Part shown: one piece after another, positions 19,143 through 27,804 of the stretch | Numbering within the stretch: position 1 is the stretch's first letter | Layout: every line of letters starts with the position of its first letter | NCBI GenBank assembly: GCA_013374505.1 | Contig: QENJ01000220.1 | Location: 1 to 35,468 of the forward strand | Origin: Candidatus Methanophagaceae archaeon | Lineage (GTDB): Archaea > Halobacteriota > Syntropharchaeia > Alkanophagales > Methanospirareceae | Direction of reading: 5' to 3' | Length of the DNA stretch: 35,468 nucleotides | Program-made: the position numbers and the translations under genes | The notes under the pieces: model-generated | Databases searched by the model: none | Told to the model about the DNA's origin: nothing | The model's input: the letters and a program-made list of their open reading frames with translations, nothing else

Positions 19143-19958
19143 TTAGCCATACATGTATTGAGATGCGTCAGCCCCGATTCCATCACCGCGATAGACAGCA
19201 GCTTCCTCCTTTTGGCGTTGTAATCGTTCTTCCACACCTTCTGCACTTTCTGTAAGCATCTTTTCTATCTTTTCCGTCTCTATCATTAGCCCTGACATTT
19301 TCTTAAAAGCTCTGAGTGCTCCGGCACATGCTCTCAAATCCTCCGGATATTTGCCCACGCCGAGAATAGAGTAGCTTTCAATGCCCAGTTTAGCAGCAAA
19401 ACCCGGTAGAAGACCGGTTTTACGAATTATGGAATACCTACCTATGTTCTTCCGTGTCATCTTTTCTGTTCCCGACGAAACTTCCTTATCCGAGCCTTCA
19501 AAGAATCCGACATACGCTTCTATTCCGGGCTCTAAATCACGAAAAGGTTCTTGAAAGGGCATGATAACACCCACAGTATATAACTCTTTGACATTGAGCA
19601 CTTTTGCGATGCGAGCTATGGTCTATGCATGTTTATACGCCGCTTTTGGTATATATTCGGTCTCGGGATATTTGCCTACATAACAAAACAACTGCATTTC
19701 CTCGCTGTACCAAATCTCGTCATGCGGGATTTCAAATTCGTCCGCACGCGCTTCCGCCATAGGCGGGAAGTTATAAGAATACAAATCCAATATCTCCTCA
19801 GAATCAGTTAAAAGCTCCTTCAGATGGTAAGGTATGATATTTCCCAGCGGAGGAAACCCTGCAATTAAGATATTATCGTTTTTCTTTGCCTTCTTTTTAA
19901 ACTTCTCCTCGTCCACGTTCCAGTAAATCGAGATCTCGTCTATTTCAAAACGTTCCAT
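19143..19958 (-). CDS. PAC2-family (proteasome assembly chaperone-like) protein interrupted by in-frame UAG at 19623-19625
   Basis: The two listed ORFs (111 aa and 152 aa) are in the same frame: ...IPKAAYKHA[UAG]TIARIAKVLNVKELYTVGVIMPFQEPF...; N-terminal ILIAGFPPLGNIIPYHLKELL; C-terminus ...SQYMYG. Confidence 0.7.
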
Positions 19959-20032
19959 TTTTACGCATCATTAAATTAGCAAGAGGATAATAGAATAAAT
20001 AGAACATATACATAACTATTAAGGGTTGACAA

Positions 20033-21214
20033 ATGAGAGAGGATAGACATGACGTTGTAGTGGTAGGGGCAGGACCCGCAGGTAGTGTAACTGCGAGAGT
20101 TCTCGCAGAGCGTGGATTAGACGTCCTTTTGATAGATAGGAATCTGGAGATCGGCGTGCCGGTAAAATGTGCGGAAGGTGTGAGTAAAGAGATAAAAGAC
20201 CTTGTTACGCTCGATGAGAAATGGATATGTGCAGAGGCAAAAGGAGCGCACATATACAGTCCCGATGGCACGAAAGTGGTGATGGGCGAAGATAACATGG
20301 ATGAAGTGGGCTATGTGCTCGAGCGTAGATTATTTGACAAGTTCCTTGCAAGCGAAGCTGCAAGAGCCGGCGCAGAGTTGCGTATAAAAACAGAAGCTTA
20401 TGACGTCATCAAAGGAGACGGCTATGTGAAAGGCGTCTATGTTCGCGGTATGGATGGCAATACACGCATACATGCACAGATCGTGGTGGGTGCGGACGGT
20501 GTGGAATCGCGGGTGGGCAGATGGGCAGGCATGGACACGCGGCTGTCGCCTTCTGAAGTAACTACCTGTGCTGAGTACCTGATGTGTGGTATCGAGTTTG
20601 ACCGGGAACATTCAGAATTTTTCGTGGGCAGTAATATAGCACCAAAAGGCTATGCCTGGGTATTTCCAAAAGGCGGAGATTGCGCGAATGTGGGTCTCGG
20701 GATATGCGGAGATGTCAGTGGTGAAAACCATCGTGCAATTGATTATTTGAATGCTTTCGTACGTGACAAGTTCCCGAAAGGCAAAATAGTGGCTGAGATG
20801 TACGGTGCGGCACCGCTTAGTGGCCCGTTAAAAGAAAACGTGGCGGACGGGCTTGTTTTAGTAGGTGATGCGGCAAGACAGATAAATCCCATTACCGGTG
20901 GCGGTATTACGTATGCAATGCACGCAGGTGAAATAGCAGGCGATGTAATAGCAAAGGCGGTACAGGAAAAGGATTGTTCAAAGAAGAGGTTGAAGGAATA
21001 CGAGAGTAGATGTAAAGCAAAATTTGGTAAAAGGCTGGATGCCGGTTTGAAAACAAAGGAGTTCTTCTTCAGGATCTCGGACGACGACCTTAATACACTT
21101 GGTCATTCAGTAGAAGGCATAAAAATAGCGGAGATTAATCCTAGAGCACTACTGATGGAATTGATAAAGAAGAATCCAAAGATGCTGCTAGGATTGGCGC
21201 GGCAGTTGCTATAA
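20033..21214 (+). CDS. Geranylgeranyl reductase family FAD-dependent protein (second paralog)
   Basis: [69 protein letters not shown]. Confidence 0.92.
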   Translation: MREDRHDVVVVGAGPAGSVTARVLAERGLDVLLIDRNLEIGVPVKCAEGVSKEIKDLVTLDEKWICAEAKGAHIYSPDGTKVVMGEDNMDEVGYVLERRLFDKFLASEAARAGAELRIKTEAYDVIKGDGYVKGVYVRGMDGNTRIHAQIVVGADGVESRVGRWAGMDTRLSPSEVTTCAEYLMCGIEFDREHSEFFVGSNIAPKGYAWVFPKGGDCANVGLGICGDVSGENHRAIDYLNAFVRDKFPKGKIVAEMYGAAPLSGPLKENVADGLVLVGDAARQINPITGGGITYAMHAGEIAGDVIAKAVQEKDCSKKRLKEYESRCKAKFGKRLDAGLKTKEFFFRISDDDLNTLGHSVEGIKIAEINPRALLMELIKKNPKMLLGLARQLL

Positions 21215-21495
21215 CACTTTTTATTGCGACTCTTCGCCTGATCTTTATTTATCTTTTAGGCATACCGCTTGTGGCTCATCGAAATCAAAATGTCACACGT
21301 ATTGAACTTTTTTAAAAGGCAATCGAAATATTTATTGGGAACGTGTGCAAGAAGTTATTAGGCTATGGTAAAACTTAAAACACTGTTCCTCAAATATCTA
21401 TATTATGTTCTCAGTCGTGGTTGTGTCTTAGCACTGATGAAAGACGACCACATGCAGGACTAAAATAGTACAAATGCGGGGTGATTGACTAATAA

Positions 21496-22293
21496 ATGTG
21501 TGAAAAGCGAACGGGATTGGTAATCGGTATAACACTAGTATTGTTAACAGCGGTATTTGGAACGTTTGCCGCACTTACATTATCACTGCCTACCGCAACT
21601 AACTTCGGCGTGGGCGATACAAGCGGATACAAGAATACTCACGTATTGATACCCGTAAACATTACCAATGTGCAGAATGGACCTGTGCCATGTATAAAAT
21701 TTGATGTGTTATACGATAACCGTGTCCTAAACGTCACGGATGTCCAGCGCGGTACACTAACGTCAGACTGGGCTATTCCTGCATATTTTAACCATGATTG
21801 GGGCACCAGGGTCGCAATAGTGTATAATTCCGTAGATGCAGATTCAATACAGAACGGTTCGACTGGCTCTGTCGTACTGCTTAACTTCAGCGTTATTGGA
21901 GTATCAAGTGACACGAGCTGGATGGACTTCGCTAATATACAACTGGCGGAAGGCTATCCGAACTATCAAATAGGAACCGCGCCAGTAAATAACGGTACGT
22001 TTAGTTTACTAACACAAAGTGGCACAATAGAGGGGCAGGTAACGGACGTCAAGGGTACAGGGTTAAGAACCGTAACTGTTACGCTAACCACACGTGATTC
22101 TGGTGTAGTTGTGGAAACTACAACCACAGATAAAAAGGGTTATTTCGGCCTTACAAACGTTGCGCCGGGTGATTACTACTTGAACTGCTCAAAGCTAAAT
22201 TTTTGTGATGTTTCAGTGATGCTGACGCTACAGCCAGGCGAAACAAAAACGGAAAACATCATCCTTCAGAAGAAAGGCAAACCTACACGCTAA
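21496..22293 (+). CDS. Secreted protein with cohesin-like domain and carboxypeptidase-regulatory-like domain
   Basis: N-terminal hydrophobic segment; VLIPVNITNVQNGPVPCIKFDVLYDNRVLNVTDVQRG...; C-terminal GTIEGQVTDVKGTGLRTVTVTLTTRDSG...TDKKGYFGLTNVAPGDYYLNCSK. Confidence 0.7.
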   Translation: MCEKRTGLVIGITLVLLTAVFGTFAALTLSLPTATNFGVGDTSGYKNTHVLIPVNITNVQNGPVPCIKFDVLYDNRVLNVTDVQRGTLTSDWAIPAYFNHDWGTRVAIVYNSVDADSIQNGSTGSVVLLNFSVIGVSSDTSWMDFANIQLAEGYPNYQIGTAPVNNGTFSLLTQSGTIEGQVTDVKGTGLRTVTVTLTTRDSGVVVETTTTDKKGYFGLTNVAPGDYYLNCSKLNFCDVSVMLTLQPGETKTENIILQKKGKPTR

Positions 22294-22690
22294 TGGTGCT
22301 CAGGTAATACATCGCCATGTATTTACGATTCTTTCTGTGTATCCTTTGCTCTTTGCACACACAATTAAACTTGTAAACGCCCTCCGCCACCTTTCTACTC
22401 CTAGTACAACCACAGTTTTTGTTATCTGTCCTAAGCTTTTGGAACCTTCGTAGTGATCACGACTGAACAGCGTAAATCTTATCGTATGGTGCATCCACTT
22501 TAGACCCGTCAAAACCGGTAATCATACCCGTGATAAACAGTTATCTGTCCGAGTTGTTACCCACCTTTTCTACTCTTCCTGGTTCATTCATATTGCCTAT
22601 TTATAGTTCCATATGCTATCATGAACCAGTTTTTAAAACGAATAATGTGTTTACTTTTATACTACAAATCTAAAATATCATACATACATT

Positions 22691-23659
22691 ATGACAAAAA
22701 GAGGCGTTCAATATTTCACGCTTTCGGAGATAGAACCCCGCATTTGGTTCATGCTGACCGGATGTGACTTCAGTTGCAGAGGTTGTTTCCGCCCCGCACG
22801 CGATGGTGGGGGAACCATGCTCAGCGCGGAAGAGACGCTGGTGCGTGCAGAACAGGCTTGCCTCATGCACTATGGACAGCTACCCCCCAAAGCGATGATC
22901 ACGGGTGGAGAACCTACCTTGGACCGGGAATATCTAATTGCACTCGTTAAAGGTTTGAAGGCGAAAGGCTTTAAAGAGATTATATTGATGTCCAATGGCT
23001 ACGAGATAGGGCTGGAAGAGACTTATGCTTCTGAGTTAGTAGATGCCGGCTTAACCGAGGCACACATAGACGTAAAAGCGTTCTCTGAAGACATCCATAT
23101 ATGGTACACCGGGAAATCAAATAGACCGGTATTGAATGCGGTGAAACTGCTAAATGAGACCGGGATAGAACTGCTTATTCAGACAGTTTACATGCCCGGT
23201 AGCGTGGACGCAGAGGAGATAGAGCGAATAGCTAAGTTCCTTTCGACAGTAAATAAAGCCATAAAACATCGGATAAACCCGTTTACACCGACTTTCGCGT
23301 TTGAAGAGGTCACGAGGCGTCCAACAATAGAAGAGATAGAGCATGCTTACAAACTCGCGGTCAAGCACCTTCCTAATGTTATAATAAGCCAGAGTTGTTA
23401 TCGTGAATATCCTACACCACCGACACAAGAAACCTGGATAACCGTTTATCCTGACCTCACATCCAAGCGCAGAAGCATAAAGGATCAGGAAGAGGATAGG
23501 ATCGCGTGGCTCAGTAAATCAAGAGCGGTACCAGAGGAAGAGATACTGCAAGCGCTTAATCGTGCTGACCCGGCATACTTACTGGAGCTGGGACAGGTAA
23601 TAATGAAAAATACGCCTTTGTATCCGGCTCCAAGCACAGTACAAAAAGACGGTGAATGA
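22691..23659 (+). CDS. Radical SAM protein
   Basis: LTGCDFSCRGCFRPARDGGG: CxxxCxxC cluster motif; ITGGEPTLD. Confidence 0.88.
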   Translation: MTKRGVQYFTLSEIEPRIWFMLTGCDFSCRGCFRPARDGGGTMLSAEETLVRAEQACLMHYGQLPPKAMITGGEPTLDREYLIALVKGLKAKGFKEIILMSNGYEIGLEETYASELVDAGLTEAHIDVKAFSEDIHIWYTGKSNRPVLNAVKLLNETGIELLIQTVYMPGSVDAEEIERIAKFLSTVNKAIKHRINPFTPTFAFEEVTRRPTIEEIEHAYKLAVKHLPNVIISQSCYREYPTPPTQETWITVYPDLTSKRRSIKDQEEDRIAWLSKSRAVPEEEILQALNRADPAYLLELGQVIMKNTPLYPAPSTVQKDGE

Positions 23660-23730
23660 GGTTTGTTAAATCAACCGGTACTACTTCGGTACTAGATCAA
23701 GATCCCGGATCGTGCGGGTAATATGTGTCT

Positions 23731-24096
23731 TCAAATTTGATATTCGTCCCCTATCTTCTTTATTAGCCTCCGGGCTAAGTCATTAATAAAAATAGTGACA
23801 TTACCATTATGTGCAATTTCGATAAGAGTTGGAATGGCTTTTGGGCCTATTTGAACGATAACATCCGATACCAAATCCGCTCTTCTATCTATTTGGTCAT
23901 CCGTACTTGATGAAACTGCTATATAGCATTCAACGGTATATAATAGCGGATTTATCGCTGCAGTACCGTTATCTAATATTTTTGCCACTTTTTCCGCTTT
24001 TTTATTCTTATTTCTGATGCCTAACGTTATTGCCACTGCAAAAATATCATCAAATTCGGGCTGCTCTTCTGGCGATATGCCCCAACCGCCTGTCAT
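23731..24096 (-). CDS. Hypothetical protein
   Basis: 121-aa ORF, HEAT-like helix content (IGPKAIPTLIEIAHNGNVTIFINDLARRLIKKIG); no family recognised. Confidence 0.5.
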   Translation of the reverse strand: MTGGWGISPEEQPEFDDIFAVAITLGIRNKNKKAEKVAKILDNGTAAINPLLYTVECYIAVSSSTDDQIDRRADLVSDVIVQIGPKAIPTLIEIAHNGNVTIFINDLARRLIKKIGDEYQI

Positions 24097-24142
24097 AGTT
24101 TTAATTTAAGAATATCATCATTAAAAAAGACATTTTATTTGT

Positions 24143-25753
24143 ATGCAAGAGGGGAAAGAGAATTCCACGGGATTTGTAAAAAACATCTGGAATAAGCTGC
24201 AAGATTGGTGGATGAGTTTTGAATACAAACATCTGTGGATTGCACGGCTCATTGTGTATTTCACGTATCTTGCTGCAGTAGTTTCGGTTTGCTTTATTCT
24301 ATTCCCGTATTTCAATCTTTATCATACTGAAGCCAATAGTGCCAGATACATGCTCAGCGCATTGGTTCAAAGTCAGGCGGCAATCGTTGCCATTGTCATC
24401 ACACTGACTTTGATTGCGGTTCAACTTACCGCTTCGGCGTATTCGCCACGAGTAATTGACATTTTCAAAAAGAATCCTGATATGTGGATACTTTTGGGTT
24501 GTTACGGTGTATCAATATTCTATGGGTTCATTGTATTGAAATTGGTGGTGGGGAAAGAAGGTGATTTTGTGAGCCGGATTGCCATCTGGTCGTATGGTTC
24601 TGTTTCTATTTCGTTTGAGTTTTGTGTTTCTCTGGCGTATTGGTTTGGAGTATTCACGTTTGTTGTGTTGTTTCCGTATATGTGGAATATTTTTGGTCTT
24701 TTAAAGCCGGGAAATATTATAAAACGATTGGCAACCGAGATTACCAAAGATAAAATTATAAAGAAGGAAGAAGACCCGATTCAGCCTATCGTGGATATTA
24801 TTCATGGTTCAATCATGAAATATGATCTTGAGACAACACGAGTTGGGTTAAAAGCAGTAACTGATCGTGTAATTGGAATTATTGAAACCGAAATTATTGG
24901 TTCAGATGGTGAGAAAGAGATTTCAGAGCGTTTTTGTAGTCATCTAACGCGAGTCGGCAGATTGACTGCAAGCAGAGCGGATGAAGAATCAACCACAGAA
25001 GTTATTAAGAATTTAGAGAACTTTGGGAAAGCAACTGCGGGAAAAGGACTTAAAAAGGCGACAACGCAAGCGGTAATGTCTCTTGAAGTAGTTGGAAAAA
25101 CTGCTGCAGGAAAAGAACTGGAAGATGCGACATGGGAAGCGGTAAAGTTTCTTGGAGAAGTTGGAGTGGCAGCAGCAAAACAAGGTCTTAAAGACGCAAC
25201 AAGCCGGGCAGTATCATCTCTTGAAGGAATTGGGAGATCTGCTGCAGAGAAACGTCTTGATGGTGCGACAAAAATGGCAGCAATAGGTCTTGGAAAGGTT
25301 GGAGAAGCAGCAGCGGAAAAAGGGCTTGGAGACGAAACAAGCCGGGCAGTATCATCTCTTGAAGGAATTGGAAGATCTGCTGCAGAGAAACATCTTGAAG
25401 GTGCGAAAGGGCGAGTAGCAGAATCTCTTGGAATTGTTGGAAATGCAGCAGGAAAACAATGTCTTGAAAGTGCGACACGCCAAGCAGCAACGTCTCTTAT
25501 AGTTGTTGGAATAGCATATGTGAAAAACAGTCTTGAAGATGCGACAAGGCGAGCAGCAAAGTCTCTTGGTCTTGAAAGTGCGACAGAGAAAGCAGCAAGG
25601 TCTCTTGCAGAATTAAAACGTTTAAATGAAGAAATCGTCAAAACTGCGATTAAAACCTACGAATCGATATTTGAAGAAAAAGACCATGACTCCTTCCAAA
25701 AATTCATAAAATTATACAAACAGAAACTCGAAGAACTGCGAGCCGAGAACTGA
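24143..25753 (+). CDS. Membrane protein (DUF2254-like N-terminus) with C-terminal 23-aa tandem repeat domain
   Basis: 536 aa; TM segments and QSQAAIVAIVITLTLIAVQLTASAYSPRVIDIFKKNPDMW; repeats S-L-x-x-(V/I)-G-x-(A/S)-A-x-K-x-L-x-x-A-T-x-x-A. Confidence 0.7.
   Translation: MQEGKENSTGFVKNIWNKLQDWWMSFEYKHLWIARLIVYFTYLAAVVSVCFILFPYFNLYHTEANSARYMLSALVQSQAAIVAIVITLTLIAVQLTASAYSPRVIDIFKKNPDMWILLGCYGVSIFYGFIVLKLVVGKEGDFVSRIAIWSYGSVSISFEFCVSLAYWFGVFTFVVLFPYMWNIFGLLKPGNIIKRLATEITKDKIIKKEEDPIQPIVDIIHGSIMKYDLETTRVGLKAVTDRVIGIIETEIIGSDGEKEISERFCSHLTRVGRLTASRADEESTTEVIKNLENFGKATAGKGLKKATTQAVMSLEVVGKTAAGKELEDATWEAVKFLGEVGVAAAKQGLKDATSRAVSSLEGIGRSAAEKRLDGATKMAAIGLGKVGEAAAEKGLGDETSRAVSSLEGIGRSAAEKHLEGAKGRVAESLGIVGNAAGKQCLESATRQAATSLIVVGIAYVKNSLEDATRRAAKSLGLESATEKAARSLAELKRLNEEIVKTAIKTYESIFEEKDHDSFQKFIKLYKQKLEELRAEN
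25010..25561 (+). repeat. Eight in-frame 69-bp tandem repeats (23 aa each)
   Basis: Units begin at 25010, 25079, 25148, 25217, 25286, 25355, 25424 and 25493; units 4 and 6 are nearly identical in DNA. Confidence 0.85.
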
Positions 25754-25756
25754 TGA

Positions 25757-26065
25757 AAAGATACTTCAAAGGCACACAGCCACATAGAGCAAATAAAAGC
25801 AGAAATCGCTTTTTTACCCGGCCCACCAGAGATAGCTTTAGCAATCGCAAACATTTTCGCATCTTACGAGAAGGTAACAGAACAGCGTAAATTCGTCACG
25901 TATAAGTGCGAAAAAACAGATGGTAAAACTGTTTGCGTAACTTCCACGGGCACCGGCTACCCTTCTGCCGCGATTGTAATAGAAGAGCTTGCGAATTGCG
26001 GCGTTAAGACGTTCATACGAGTGGGCACAACAGGTGCAATTCAAGCGGACATTGAACTTAGGTGA
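25757..26065 (+). pseudogene. Remnant of a uridine phosphorylase-like (PNP/UDP family) gene
   Basis: Frame reads KDTSKAHSHIEQIKAEIAFLPGPPEIALAIANIFASYEKVTEQRKFVTYKCEKTDGKTVCVTSTGTGYPSAAIVIEELANCGVKTFIRVGTTGAIQADIELR*; a +1 frame continues LGDVIIP*. Confidence 0.75.
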
Positions 26066-26156
26066 CGTGATAATACCATAACTATTTAAGTAGCACGTAA
26101 ATGTTTCTTTTATGAAATCATGTATTTTTAAAACAAATAGGAGGTGAAAAAAGAAG

Positions 26157-27673
26157 ATGAAAAGAAAAGTGACCGTGACGGTTTTAGCATTATTCTGTAT
26201 CCTCTTCAAATTAAAGGGTAACCGAGTATTATCTGAAAATCCGCAACTTATAGCCACAAATTTATGCAGATAATACTCCAATTCCGCGCAATATGTGTTA
26301 ATTCCAACCTTAAAAGTAGAGTAAAGTGCTACCTGACCGATAACAGATAAATTTTAGGAATCAAAGCAGGTCAGGACACAGGATTCAGATAATTTGAAGC
26401 CCGCATACGTTTTACCATACTTTTTGAAGAGGATACATTATTCTTGTGCACAGTACTCGCAGTAACTGCTTCAGCACAGGTGACAGATGATCAAGAGCTA
26501 CTGTATTTACTGGGCTCTCGAGCATCGGAGATAGCGATGAAAGACCTACCTTTCGATAAGGACGATCCAAATATTTTGGTAATGTCGAGTGCGAGCTATG
26601 CAATAATTGACGGGCATAATACAGATAGATGTATCGATGGCGTTGCAGATGCAAGTGGTTGTACGGTCGGTAAGGGAAACTTGCTTTTAATACACAGAAG
26701 TAGAGAGAAGCCTCTCTGGTTTGCCTTCTTCAGTAAGAATACGAAAGAGTGCGTGTATCTTCAAGTGAATAATGCGGTGCTCGGTAAGAGTGTTGATGAG
26801 CTCAATGCGCTTGCTGACGAAGAGGTCTTTACAAAGATTACGAAGGCGAATATCGGTGCGGATAAGCTGCTGAGCGAGCCAGAAGCATGGGATGAGAAGA
26901 TGAAGGCAGGGATATTTGGTGGCGGTGCAAAGCCATTTAACAACGAGTTCACGATAATGACGATTGCAAACATCTGGGCAAAAGGCGCACCACCGGAACT
27001 CATTCGTGCAAATCAATTCCATAACCACCTCTGCCCGGGGTCTGCAAGTGGATTTCTCTTCGTCAAATATATAGACAATAATCTGCCATTGGAAAAACCA
27101 AGCCAACGCTACCAGATAATTGCAATTAAGCCCTGGTGCAAGGACGACATCATGCAATGGATATTAGAAGCTACCATAGGAAATAAAAATTACATTGCAA
27201 AGGATCTTACTCCTGAACAGATGAAACAATTGCCAGAAGACGCAAAAGATGTCGCCAATGTCGTAATCAGATGGGATTCTGCTACGGGGACGGGAAAAGG
27301 AATAGTCATAGCATGGGATTGGGATAATGCGTGTCAAATGTGCGGCGGAGTAAGCAAAAAAGACCTCACAGCTTTTGATACACATAGATGGTGGTGGATG
27401 AGGTTGAAGATGAATCAATGGATGTTGGATTACACGGACAGCCCGGAGACACTTATTCACACAGTAAAAGAATTCGATGTCAATAGTCTGGCTGAACTGA
27501 ACTATCTCAAATCTGCTGGCGTAAATCCACTGGTTGAGCTTGGTGTCATGCCAAAATCAGAAACGACACCGACACCCGCAGAAAAAACGCCATCAATCCC
27601 TGGACTTGGTGTCATTGCAGCCATAGCCATAGCAGGTGCGCTTGTGTATGTGGTGAGAAGAAGAAAAGCATAA
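26157..27673 (+). pseudogene. Secreted FmdE-like protein; signal-peptide coding region interrupted by a 242-bp insertion
   Basis: ATG at 26157 after GGAGGTGA; MKRKVTVTVLALF before the insertion and LCTVLAVTASAQVTDD... after it; FmdE-like RANQFHNHLCPGSASGFL...CQMCGG; C-terminal PSIPGLGVIAAIAIAGALVYVVRRRKA anchor. Confidence 0.75.
26196..26437. mobile_element. MITE-like non-coding element, 242 bp
   Basis: Perfect 15-bp TIRs TGTATCCTCTTCAAA / TTTGAAGAGGATACA, flanked by TTATTC at 26190-26195 and 26438-26443. Confidence 0.85.
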
Positions 27674-27804
27674 TATAACTCACTAAGAAAGTTTAAAAAT
27701 CCGGGTCGTGAGGGCGTAAACGTAACATTACCCTCATCCTTCCCTTCCCTTTTTTTGCAGGAATACTATTACGGGAAAAAATCGGAAAACTTATAAAAGC
27801 CGTC

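Noticed and set aside
23660-23730. Repeat CGGTACTA x2 near the end of the radical SAM gene as a regulatory element
   Set aside because: Too short, and no convincing structure or conservation evidence available
25010-25561. CRISPR array or minisatellite
   Set aside because: The 69-bp repeats are contiguous, in frame and degenerate, encoding a protein; there are no unique spacers
24940-25641. 233-aa minus-strand ORF antisense to the repeat protein
   Set aside because: It mirrors the 69-bp repeat array; the plus-strand gene has TM segments and a coherent repeat protein, so the antisense ORF is a by-product
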